This document shows, one piece after another, positions 17,963 through 25,035 of a stretch of DNA of 64,000 nt (positions are counted from its first letter, which is position 1; the number at the start of each line of letters is the position of its first letter). This DNA comes from Chryseobacterium elymi (GTDB lineage: Bacteria; Bacteroidota; Bacteroidia; Flavobacteriales; Weeksellaceae), in assembly GCF_003385495.1 (NCBI RefSeq), contig NZ_QNUH01000018.1, forward strand, positions 16,732-80,731, in the 5' to 3' direction. A program made the position numbers and the translations under genes. The notes under the pieces are model-generated. The model was not told where the DNA came from. It was given only the letters and a program-made list of their open reading frames with translations, and searched no databases.

Positions 17963-19645
17963 TTATTGAGTGATTTCATCTGTTACACAGCCTTCTGCAG
18001 CTGATGATACGGTGAGTGCATATTTGTACAGCAATCCTTTTTTTACTTTAAGTTCAGGTTTTTGCCATCCTTTCTTTCGTTGCTCAATTTCTTCTTCGGA
18101 AACTTTGAGCTGTATGGTGTTGTTGACGGCGTCAATTTCAATAAGGTCGTTATCTTTCACAAAAGCAATCAGACCGCCTTCATAGGCTTCAGGAGTAATA
18201 TGTCCCACTACAAATCCATGGGTTCCTCCACTGAATCTACCATCAGTAATTAAAGCTACACTTCCGCCAAGTCCTGCTCCGATCAGTGCGCTGGTAGGTT
18301 TCAGCATTTCCGGCATTCCTGGTGCGCCCTTGGGTCCTTCATGACGGATGACAATAACATCTCCGTGCTGAACTCTTCCGTTTTCAATTCCTTTGATCAA
18401 ATCTTTTTCTCCATCAAATACTCTTGCTTTTCCTGAAAATTTTTCACCTTCTTTTCCGGTGATCTTGGCTACACTTCCTTTTTCAGCAAGGTTCCCATAC
18501 AATATTCTCAGATGTCCCGTTTCTTTGATTGGATTTGATAAGGGTCTGATGATCTTCTGCTTCGTAAAATCAAGGCTGGGAACATTTTCAAGGTTTTCAG
18601 CGATGGTTTTTCCGGTAACCGTTAAACAATCGCCATGCAGTAAGCCTTCTTCCAGTAAGTATTTCATGACGGCAGGTGTCCCTCCATGGTTATGAAGATC
18701 CTGCATCAGGTATTTCCCACTTGGTTTAAGATCTGCCAATACCGGTGTGATATCACTCATTTTCTGGAAATCGTCCTGAGTTACAGAAACACCGACACTT
18801 TTAGCCATCGCAATAAAATGCAGAACCGCATTAGTGCTGCCTCCAAGAATGATGATCAGACGAAGTGCATTTTCAAAAGCCTTACGGGTCATGATGTCAG
18901 ACGGTTTGATATCTTTTTCCAGTAATATTTTAATATATTTTCCTGCTTCCAGACATTCATTCTGCTTTTCATCACTTAGTGCGGGATTGGAGGATGAATA
19001 CGGAAGACTCATTCCTAAAGCTTCTATGGCCGATGACATGGTATTGGCTGTGTACATTCCTCCGCATGCGCCTGCTCCCGGACAGGAATTTTTAATCACT
19101 CCGTTGAAATCTTCTTCTGAAATTTCTCCGGCAATTTTTTTTCCTAAAGCTTCAAAGGCCGAAACGATATTAAGCGGTTCATTCTTATAGCATCCCGGGG
19201 CTATCGTTCCTCCATAGACCATGATGGATGGCCTGTCCAGTCTTCCCATGGCGATAATGGTTCCCGGCATATTCTTGTCGCAGCCCGGTAATGCAATAAT
19301 TCCGTCATAATATTGTGCCCCGCAGATGGCTTCGATGCTGTCTGCGATCACGTCGCGGCTGACCAGTGAATACCGCATTCCGTCTGTCCCGTTACTCATC
19401 CCGTCACTTACACCTATGGTATTGAATATTAATCCTGCAAGACCGTGATTCCAGGTTCCTTTTTTTACGACTTTTGCAAGATCATTGAGATGCATATTGC
19501 AGGTATTTCCATCATATCCCATACTGGCAATACCGATCTGGGCCTTGTGCATGTCTTCTTCTGTAAAGCCTATTCCGTAAAGCATTGCTTTTGCTGCCGG
19601 CTGTTCTCTGTTTTGTGTGAATGTTTTTGAATATTTATTTAACAT
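17963..19645 (-). CDS. ilvD: dihydroxy-acid dehydratase
   Basis: Fe-S enzyme forming the 2-oxo acids from dihydroxy acids (step 3). About 560 residues. Cluster ligands are in MGYDGNTCNMHLNDLA, LPGCDKNMPG and NSCPGAGACGGMYTANTMSS. The C-terminal domain carries TDGRFSGGTHGFVVGHITPEA. I chose the ATG at 19645 (MLNKYSKTFTQ); another ATG four codons earlier (19657) is possible. It lies 7 bases before ilvB. The 200-base gap to ilvE contains a possible internal promoter. Confidence 0.95.
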   Translation of the reverse strand: MLNKYSKTFTQNREQPAAKAMLYGIGFTEEDMHKAQIGIASMGYDGNTCNMHLNDLAKVVKKGTWNHGLAGLIFNTIGVSDGMSNGTDGMRYSLVSRDVIADSIEAICGAQYYDGIIALPGCDKNMPGTIIAMGRLDRPSIMVYGGTIAPGCYKNEPLNIVSAFEALGKKIAGEISEEDFNGVIKNSCPGAGACGGMYTANTMSSAIEALGMSLPYSSSNPALSDEKQNECLEAGKYIKILLEKDIKPSDIMTRKAFENALRLIIILGGSTNAVLHFIAMAKSVGVSVTQDDFQKMSDITPVLADLKPSGKYLMQDLHNHGGTPAVMKYLLEEGLLHGDCLTVTGKTIAENLENVPSLDFTKQKIIRPLSNPIKETGHLRILYGNLAEKGSVAKITGKEGEKFSGKARVFDGEKDLIKGIENGRVQHGDVIVIRHEGPKGAPGMPEMLKPTSALIGAGLGGSVALITDGRFSGGTHGFVVGHITPEAYEGGLIAFVKDNDLIEIDAVNNTIQLKVSEEEIEQRKKGWQKPELKVKKGLLYKYALTVSSAAEGCVTDEITQ

Positions 19646-19740
19646 ATTATCCTGCATTTGCTGTTCTTATCATCTATGTGCGCATCAATAATTTCATTTT
19701 TTTCGAAATTCATCAATGAAGCTTTTACTTAATTTTGGAC

Positions 19741-19770
19741 CAAAACTACAGCTTGTAATATCTTTTTCAT
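19741..19770 (-). promoter_or_regulatory. possible internal promoter in front of ilvD
   Basis: TAGTTTTG (19748 to 19741, minus strand) matches the -7 box TAnnTTTG, with ATG in place of TTG 19 bases upstream. Transcripts from here would bypass the attenuators ahead of ilvE. A 23-codon frame starting at 19713 and running into the ilvD start is not rich in branched-chain codons. Confidence 0.4.
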
Positions 19771-19855
19771 TTTCACTTTTATGAAAATTACAATATTCAA
19801 CTGTTTAATAAATAGAAATAATTACTTGATTATCAGATATTTAGATTCTACAAAT

Positions 19856-20728
19856 TTACAATGACAGAACTCTTACCAGTTTCTGATAGGCCTGCTGTAC
19901 TTTGTTGCTTGCTGTATCTTCCCAGTTCTTAGTGAAAGGAACATTATCCAAAGAATCCAACGCTACAATTTCAGCTGCCGTACCACAGAAAAAAGCGGCA
20001 TCAGCACCTTTCATGTCTTCAGGTTTAAAGAAGGTTTCCTTAACGGGGATATTCAATTCACTGCATATTTCAAACACGGTCTGCCTTGTGATGCCCGGCA
20101 GTATGCTTCCTTTTGCGGGCGTAAATAATGTTCCGTCTTTTTCGTAGAATATATTGGCTCCTGAGCTTTCAGCAACATTTCCGTATTCATCAAGTAAAAG
20201 GGCTTCGTCATAGCCTTTGTCTTTGGCATCCTGACAGGCAAGAATAGAATTGACGTAATGTCCGCCTACTTTGGCTTCCACTTTAAAGGCATTAGGATTT
20301 GGACGCTGAAAACCTGAGGTCATGATTTTCATTTTGTTTGCGAGATAGCCATTGCTCCATTCCCAGGCAAGCAGGGAGAGATAGGATTTTTGCCCTTTTG
20401 AAAGGGACATATTAGGCGAACAGGTTACCAATGGGCGGATATAAGCGTCTTTGAATCCGTTACGTTCCAAAAGCTCATAAGTGAGATCTGTCAATTCACT
20501 GACTGAATAATCAAACGGGATATACATCATTTCTGCTGATCTTTTCAGCCTTTCGTAATGCTCTTCTGCTTTAAAAATTTTGGTTCCGTGATCGGTATTG
20601 TAGGATTTTATGCCTTCGAAAACGGAATAACCGTAATGAAGTGACTGTCCGTAGAGATCCATTCCTGCCTCTCCGGCCTTGAGAAAGTTTCCATCAAAAT
20701 ACACGATAGTTTTGTCGTTGTAATACAT
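19856..20728 (-). CDS. ilvE: branched-chain amino acid aminotransferase
   Basis: Class IV PLP aminotransferase, last step of Ile/Val/Leu synthesis. 290 residues with LHYGYSVFEGIKSY near the N terminus, the PLP-lysine region VEAKVGGHYVNSILACQDAK, then LLDEYGNVAESSGANIFYEKDG and the GSILPGITRQTVFEI phosphate-binding loop. It is the first structural gene of the operon and stands directly behind two attenuator-like leaders, so it and the downstream genes should respond to charged tRNA-Ile, -Val or -Leu. Confidence 0.95.
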   Translation of the reverse strand: MYYNDKTIVYFDGNFLKAGEAGMDLYGQSLHYGYSVFEGIKSYNTDHGTKIFKAEEHYERLKRSAEMMYIPFDYSVSELTDLTYELLERNGFKDAYIRPLVTCSPNMSLSKGQKSYLSLLAWEWSNGYLANKMKIMTSGFQRPNPNAFKVEAKVGGHYVNSILACQDAKDKGYDEALLLDEYGNVAESSGANIFYEKDGTLFTPAKGSILPGITRQTVFEICSELNIPVKETFFKPEDMKGADAAFFCGTAAEIVALDSLDNVPFTKNWEDTASNKVQQAYQKLVRVLSL

Positions 20729-20758
20729 TGTATAAGGTTTTAAAATTACAAATGGGTA

Positions 20759-20789
20759 TAAAAAAGCCCTCTCACAATGTGAGAGGGCT
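20759..20789 (-). terminator. ilv attenuator terminator 2
   Basis: Minus strand: stem AGCCCTCTCAC with GTGAGAGGGCT (11 bp, perfect), loop ATT, then six T. It stands 31 bases upstream of the ilvE start, so it must be read through for operon expression. Confidence 0.92.
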
Positions 20790-20818
20790 CAAATATGTAT
20801 AGTCATACTTTATCCTTC

Positions 20819-20875
20819 TCACCAAAGTAAGGGAATAATAATGACGATAATAATTACTGCTAATAACTGATCCAT
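20819..20875 (-). CDS. ilv leader peptide 2 (Ile/Val/Leu-rich, 18 residues)
   Basis: Reads MDQLLAVIIIVIIIPLLW then TGA. Twelve of 18 residues are Ile, Val or Leu, including two Ile triplets. It sits between terminator 1 and terminator 2. The stop codon region GTGAGA (20822 to 20817) is complementary to TCTCAC in the 5' arm of terminator 2, with a further GG/CC pair after one bulged A. A ribosome stalled at the Ile/Val codons would leave this strand free to form an antiterminator; a ribosome at the stop would cover it and allow termination. Too short for ordinary gene callers. No ribosome-binding site is obvious. Confidence 0.85.
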   Translation of the reverse strand: MDQLLAVIIIVIIIPLLW

Positions 20876-20883
20876 AGTTTATG

Positions 20884-20916
20884 AAATAAAAAAAGCCGCT
20901 TCAATATGAAACGGCT
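20884..20916 (-). terminator. ilv attenuator terminator 1
   Basis: Minus strand: AGCCGTTTCA, loop TAT, TGAAGCGGCT (one G-T pair), then seven T. It lies 22 bases after leader peptide 1 and just before leader peptide 2. Confidence 0.9.
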
Positions 20917-20938
20917 TATATAATTTAAATAAAAATAT

Positions 20939-21022
20939 TTACAATGCCGCTCCTCTACTGTTGTTAATCACAACAATAATGCTAGAAATGACAATAATAT
21001 TTTTCTGATTCGTAAAATTCAT
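20939..21022 (-). CDS. ilv leader peptide 1 (27 residues)
   Basis: The peptide starts MNFTNQKN, continues IIVISSIIVVI (residues 9-19) and ends NNSRGAAL. The run of nine Ile/Val codons in eleven positions is the hallmark of an ilv attenuator. The RGAAL ending recalls the GAAL stretch near the end of the E. coli IlvL leader, possibly because the RNA must base-pair there. GGAGCGGC (20953 to 20946) in the last codons can pair with GCCGTTTC (20915 to 20908) of terminator 1: eight contiguous pairs including two G-U. The start codon lies only 5 bases after a -7 box, so the transcript may be leaderless. Confidence 0.85.
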   Translation of the reverse strand: MNFTNQKNIIVISSIIVVINNSRGAAL

Positions 21023-21026
21023 ACTG

Positions 21027-21056
21027 CAAATGTATTAATTTTTAAATACTGAGCAA
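21027..21056 (-). promoter_or_regulatory. ilv operon promoter
   Basis: TTG (21056 to 21054), exactly 19 bases, then TACATTTG (21034 to 21027), a full match to the Bacteroidota vegetative promoter. It lies right after the folP stop. The predicted start point falls at or next to the ATG of leader peptide 1 (21022). Confidence 0.8.
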
Positions 21057-21062
21057 GCTTTT

Positions 21063-21950
21063 TTAACACTTTTTATTTTTTCCGCAAAACTGTCTGATGG
21101 TTGCTGCAGTTTCCGCCACATCATGTACTCTTAAAATTTTGGCTCCCTGCTCCAAAACTATCCTATGAAGTTTCTGTGTTTCTTCATTGATGTCCAGAGG
21201 AGATTTCCCAAGCGGTTTATAGATAAATGATTTTCTGGAAATACCGATCAACAAAGGAAATTTTCCAAAACCCAGATGCTCAGTTTCACTGATCATTTTC
21301 ATCTGATCTTCCACCGTTTTTCCGAAACCAAAACCGGGATCAAGGATGATATCTTTCACTCCTTTTTCAAGAAGCTCATTGGTTTTTTTAGAAAAATAAC
21401 GGTTGACTTCCAGTGTAATGTCTTCAAATTTCACTTTTTCATGCATCGTCTCATAAGATGGGTTCACATGCATCAGAATGTAGGGAAGCTTCGTTTCACC
21501 TGCCACATCAAACATTTTATCGTCATACTGTCCGCCGGAAATATCGTTGATTATATCAATTCCTTCATTAAATCCGAATTTTACGGTTTCTGCATAGAAT
21601 GTATCCAGTGATATCAATGCTTCCGGAAATTCTTTTTTGATTTGGGAAATTATGTTTCCGATCCTGGCTATTTCTTCTTTACTGCTCAGAAATTCAGCAT
21701 TCGGACGTGTGGATTGCGGTCCGATGTCGATGAATTCTGCCCCGTCTTTCAAAAGTGTCTCTGCATGCTCCAACGCTGATTTTTCATTATTAAACTTTCC
21801 ACCGTCAGAGAATGAATCCGGAGTCAGGTTGAGAATGCCCATGATTTTAGGCCTGTTGAATTCCACCAGCCTTCCATTGCAATTGATGGAGTGAAAAGGT
21901 TTAGGGGTCGGAAAGTCTGAGGGTAAGTGGGTTTCGGAGTTTGAGAGCAT
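21063..21950 (-). CDS. folP: dihydropteroate synthase
   Basis: Joins p-aminobenzoate to the pterin diphosphate in folate synthesis; target of sulfonamides. IMGILNLTPDSFSDGG near residues 36-51 is the first signature, then ADFIDIG-type GAEFIDIGPQSTRPNAE, DIINDISGG, LDPGFGFGKT and IGISRKSF. 295 residues from the ATG at 21950; a TTG ten codons earlier also keeps the frame. The ilv promoter starts just behind its stop codon. The next gene (DUF1599) is divergent. Confidence 0.94.
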   Translation of the reverse strand: MLSNSETHLPSDFPTPKPFHSINCNGRLVEFNRPKIMGILNLTPDSFSDGGKFNNEKSALEHAETLLKDGAEFIDIGPQSTRPNAEFLSSKEEIARIGNIISQIKKEFPEALISLDTFYAETVKFGFNEGIDIINDISGGQYDDKMFDVAGETKLPYILMHVNPSYETMHEKVKFEDITLEVNRYFSKKTNELLEKGVKDIILDPGFGFGKTVEDQMKMISETEHLGFGKFPLLIGISRKSFIYKPLGKSPLDINEETQKLHRIVLEQGAKILRVHDVAETAATIRQFCGKNKKC

Positions 21951-21980
21951 ACTTTGTTTATAATTGATATTCTTCTGCAA

Positions 21981-22264
21981 AATTAAGACTTATTGTGAAA
22001 TGTGAGGAGTTAATGGTTTGTTTTTTGCTGGTTCGTAGTTGCTAGTTGGGGATTTGGTATTAATTGGTCTTTTTTACTGACATACCACAATTAATATTGA
22101 ACTCAACTTTCTTCCTTTTAAAATATCCTGACAAGGAACCAACAAATAATAATTAATAACCAATTCTCACAGAAATTTAGATAGAACAATAACTCTCCTA
22201 CTCTCAAACACCCAAACTCTGACAAAAATCAATTCCGGATTCCTGCTACCTAAAACCTAATTCG
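21981..22264. other. divergent intergenic region folP / DUF1599
   Basis: No ORF. It contains CTCTCCTACTCTCAAACACCCAAACTC-like runs (near 22193-22220), similar in style to the repeat fragments at 32570-32750. Nothing else recognised. Confidence 0.4.
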
Positions 22265-22272
22265 TATATTTG
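22265..22272 (+). promoter_or_regulatory. -7 box for the DUF1599-DoxX operon
   Basis: TATATTTG matches TAnnTTTG; CTG stands 19 bases upstream in the -33 position. 17 bases before the start codon. Confidence 0.5.
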
Positions 22273-22289
22273 GGAGATTAAGAGAATTT

Positions 22290-22853
22290 ATGTCAAAAAC
22301 ATCAGTACAGTTCGGGAAAGTTATCAGTCAGTGTCGTGACCTTTTCAGTAAAAAATTACAGGATTATGGAGCCGCATGGAGGGTTTTGAGACCCAGTTCT
22401 ATTACAGATCAGATTTACATTAAAGTGAACAGGATCCGTACGCTGCAGATGACGGATAAAAAAATGGTGGATGAAAGTGAGGAGGATGAATTCATCGCGA
22501 TTGTTAACTACTCTATCATCGGACTTATTCAGCTTGAAAAAGGGTTTTCGAATGATTTTAATGAAAATAAGGAGGAAATTTTGAGCCTGTACGACAAATA
22601 TTCGAATGATGCTCAGGCTTTAATGGAAAAAAAGAACCATGATTATGGTGAAGCTTGGAGGGATATGAGAATTTCTTCTATTACCGATCTTATTTACCAG
22701 AAAGTACTGAGAACGAAACAGATTGAGGATAACCAGGGAAAGACCATCGTTTCTGAAGGCTTGGATGCGAACTATTTCGACATGCTGAATTATGCTGTTT
22801 TCTGCCTGATCAAGTTCTCTGAAAAAGAAAATATTTCCGAACCTCAAAAATAA
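22290..22853 (+). CDS. DUF1599 domain protein
   Basis: A 187-residue protein built from two similar halves: CRDLFSKKLQDYGAAWRVLRPSSITDQIYIKVNRIRTLQ (about 15-53) and YSNDAQALMEKKNHDYGEAWRDMRISSITDLIYQKVLRTKQ (about 102-142). This DYG.AWR...S.TD pattern defines DUF1599, a Bacteroidota family of unknown biochemistry. It is the first gene of a plus-strand run with the DoxX gene 6 bases on. Confidence 0.88.
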   Translation: MSKTSVQFGKVISQCRDLFSKKLQDYGAAWRVLRPSSITDQIYIKVNRIRTLQMTDKKMVDESEEDEFIAIVNYSIIGLIQLEKGFSNDFNENKEEILSLYDKYSNDAQALMEKKNHDYGEAWRDMRISSITDLIYQKVLRTKQIEDNQGKTIVSEGLDANYFDMLNYAVFCLIKFSEKENISEPQK

Positions 22854-22859
22854 ATTACT

Positions 22860-23969
22860 ATGATCAAAGGTTTATTACGCTTTATTATTGCTGTTATCTT
22901 CATTCTTTCAGGCTTTGTAAAGGCTGTGGATCTGGTAGGATTCTCTTTCAAAATGGAAGAATATTTCGCGCCACCGGTTTTCAACATGCCGTTCCTGGAA
23001 AAATTTGCGCTTCTCTTCTCGATCATTGTGGTCGTACTGGAGCTTTTCTTAGGATTTATGCTGCTGTTGAAACTGAAGCTTAAATTTACTCTTTCAGCGT
23101 TAATAGCCCTTTGTATCTTTTTTGGGTTCCTTACTTTTTACTCTGCTTACTTCAATGTGGTGACGGACTGCGGTTGTTTTGGAGATGCAATAAAATTTAC
23201 GCCATGGCAGAGCTTTATGAAAGATATCGTGCTTCTTGCCGGTCTCATTATCCTGTTTATACTTTACAGAAAGGAATTCAGTAAAAAAGATCCATATGAC
23301 AGCAGTACGAAAGAATCTTCAGGTAAGTTCAAATATGTTCTTTTAGGTCTTTTTTCTGTGATCATGATTTACATTATGGTTCAGGGAATCATGCATGAGC
23401 CGCTGATCGATTTCCGGGATTATAAAACCGGGACCGATATGAAAGCTGAAAAGGAAAAGATTAATAAAAACCCTTCTGAATATAAGACTTTTTATTCGCT
23501 TAAAAATGAGAAGACAGGAGAGGTTTTAAAGGTCAATCAGGATGATTATATTAAAGAAACAAAATACTGGGCAGAAGGTTCTCCTTGGAAAATTGAGGAA
23601 GGAAAAAATGAATCTGTCCTGACTAAAGAAGGGTATAAATCAGAGATCGTAAAATTTAAAATTGAAGATCCAACGGGCATGGATCTGACGGACGAAATCA
23701 TCAATGCACCGAAGGCTGTTTTGGTATTCTCTTATCATCCAAAAGAAGTTTCTGCTGATCTTATCCAGAAAGTCGAAGCTAAGGTGAATGCTCAAAAAGA
23801 AGCTGTGATCTACGGTGTTTCTACGGATCATAATACCTTTAAAACCATTAAAAATGCTATGATGGATGCTACAGCAATCAAAACAATCGCGAGAAGCAAT
23901 CCATTTGTGTTGATATTGGAGAAAGGGAAAATTGTAGACAAACAACCTGCAAAAGATTATATAAAATAA
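22860..23969 (+). CDS. BT_3928-type DoxX family membrane protein
   Basis: A 369-residue protein. The N-terminal 140 residues hold four TM segments of the DoxX/MauE kind, with VTDCGCFGD (about 101-109) containing a paired cysteine motif suggesting thiol redox chemistry. A fifth TM lies near 160-178. The C-terminal part (about 180-369) is soluble and ends in a thioredoxin-fold-like stretch (PKAVLVFSYHPKEVS...VLILEKGKIV) without a CxxC. In Bacteroidota this family usually accompanies DUF1599 and tpiA; here three genes separate it from tpiA. Confidence 0.8.
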   Translation: MIKGLLRFIIAVIFILSGFVKAVDLVGFSFKMEEYFAPPVFNMPFLEKFALLFSIIVVVLELFLGFMLLLKLKLKFTLSALIALCIFFGFLTFYSAYFNVVTDCGCFGDAIKFTPWQSFMKDIVLLAGLIILFILYRKEFSKKDPYDSSTKESSGKFKYVLLGLFSVIMIYIMVQGIMHEPLIDFRDYKTGTDMKAEKEKINKNPSEYKTFYSLKNEKTGEVLKVNQDDYIKETKYWAEGSPWKIEEGKNESVLTKEGYKSEIVKFKIEDPTGMDLTDEIINAPKAVLVFSYHPKEVSADLIQKVEAKVNAQKEAVIYGVSTDHNTFKTIKNAMMDATAIKTIARSNPFVLILEKGKIVDKQPAKDYIK

Positions 23970-23973
23970 GGCT

Positions 23974-24654
23974 ATGGAAAAGAATTTGAGATATATTAAT
24001 GAAAATTACATTACTGAAGATAATATATGTGCTGTAACAGGCATTACCAAAGATGAACTTAATATACTTATTCAAAACCATTTAGTTCCGGATGCCTCTT
24101 ATGTGATTTCTCACAATATAAAAATCACTTCATCTCTGAATGATGAATTCCAAAGTGAGATCACTGAAAAATATTTCAGTAAAAATTGTATTCAACTGAT
24201 TCAGGAGCACAAAAATCTGGAGAATTCACTACAATATAAAGCTGAATTTAAAGAGAAGTTCATTCGTGACTTAATGAAGCATCCCGATAAAAATTTTGCT
24301 TATCATCATATTTCGGAAAATGATCTTGAAGATCAGCAAAAGATAAATGAAATTTTTGAGGATGAATGGGATGCTTATTGTAAAGGTATTTATGGAATCT
24401 GTACTCTCCATTCAACTGAAGAAGAAATCGTAAAAAAGGAAATTGTAGTAAAGAAACTCATCCAATTCAACTCCCTGTTTTATCAAAAGACGCTTAGCAA
24501 TGATGAAAAAGAGGAGCTCATGAAATTAAATGAAGAATTTAACAAAGTAGCTTCAAAATTTGCACCTTATCAAAGGGAAGTAAGCAGCAGAGGAAAATAT
24601 CTCGATAAAATTTTAGAAAAAAATAATTTAGATCATTTAATAAAGAATTACTAA
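23974..24654 (+). CDS. DUF6058-like protein of unknown function
   Basis: A 226-residue soluble protein. The N terminus (LRYINENYITEDNICAVTGITKDELNILIQNHLVPDASYVI) looks like a helix-turn-helix-like opening as in DUF6058 proteins. The rest is helical, with HHISENDLEDQQKINEIFEDEWDAYCKGIYGICTL in the middle. It starts 4 bases after the DoxX gene and ends 1 base before the TerB-like gene, so it is a real operon member. The family call is from memory and uncertain. Confidence 0.55.
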   Translation: MEKNLRYINENYITEDNICAVTGITKDELNILIQNHLVPDASYVISHNIKITSSLNDEFQSEITEKYFSKNCIQLIQEHKNLENSLQYKAEFKEKFIRDLMKHPDKNFAYHHISENDLEDQQKINEIFEDEWDAYCKGIYGICTLHSTEEEIVKKEIVVKKLIQFNSLFYQKTLSNDEKEELMKLNEEFNKVASKFAPYQREVSSRGKYLDKILEKNNLDHLIKNY

Positions 24655-24655
24655 T

Positions 24656-25006
24656 ATGCAAAAATCAAATAAATCTATCGCCGGCTATCATCTTTTAATG
24701 ATCCTTTCTTCTGTAGACGGAGAATTTGCTCCTGAGGAAGGAATGCTTGTTCAACAGTATATGGCGGACGAATTTCCGTTCAGAATGAACCTTGACAATG
24801 AGCTGGAAACCCTGGCTCTTCTAAAACCTGAAGAATGGAAAGATCACTTTGAATTCCACGCAAGATGTTTTCATGATGATTCTACAGAGGAGGAACGTAT
24901 AAAATTCGCAGAATTTGCTAAAACACTGATCAAAGCTGACAATAAAGTAACAGATGAAGAGCATACTTTCTATAAGCTTTTAAAAAATCTTTGGAATTTA
25001 GCATAG
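24656..25006 (+). CDS. TerB-like helical protein
   Basis: A 116-residue protein with the TerB-type layout: a first helix pair with LSSVDGEFAPEEGMLVQQYM (a D-G-x-acidic segment), then FAKTLIKADNKVTDEEHTFYKLL with the second D-x-K-V-x-xEE segment typical of TerB metal-binding helices. Function in Bacteroidota is unknown. It sits between the DUF6058-like gene and the S9 peptidase gene, which starts 30 bases on. Confidence 0.65.
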   Translation: MQKSNKSIAGYHLLMILSSVDGEFAPEEGMLVQQYMADEFPFRMNLDNELETLALLKPEEWKDHFEFHARCFHDDSTEEERIKFAEFAKTLIKADNKVTDEEHTFYKLLKNLWNLA

Positions 25007-25035
25007 AGCAGCCACACCAGAAAACAAAAGATATT

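Noticed and set aside
19641..19713. Third ilv leader peptide before ilvD
   Set aside because: The 23-codon frame has only scattered Ile and no Val/Leu run, overlaps the ilvD start, and no terminator follows.
13565..21022. Leucine genes (leuABCD) as part of the operon
   Set aside because: None are present in the window; only the common ilv steps plus ilvA are encoded here.
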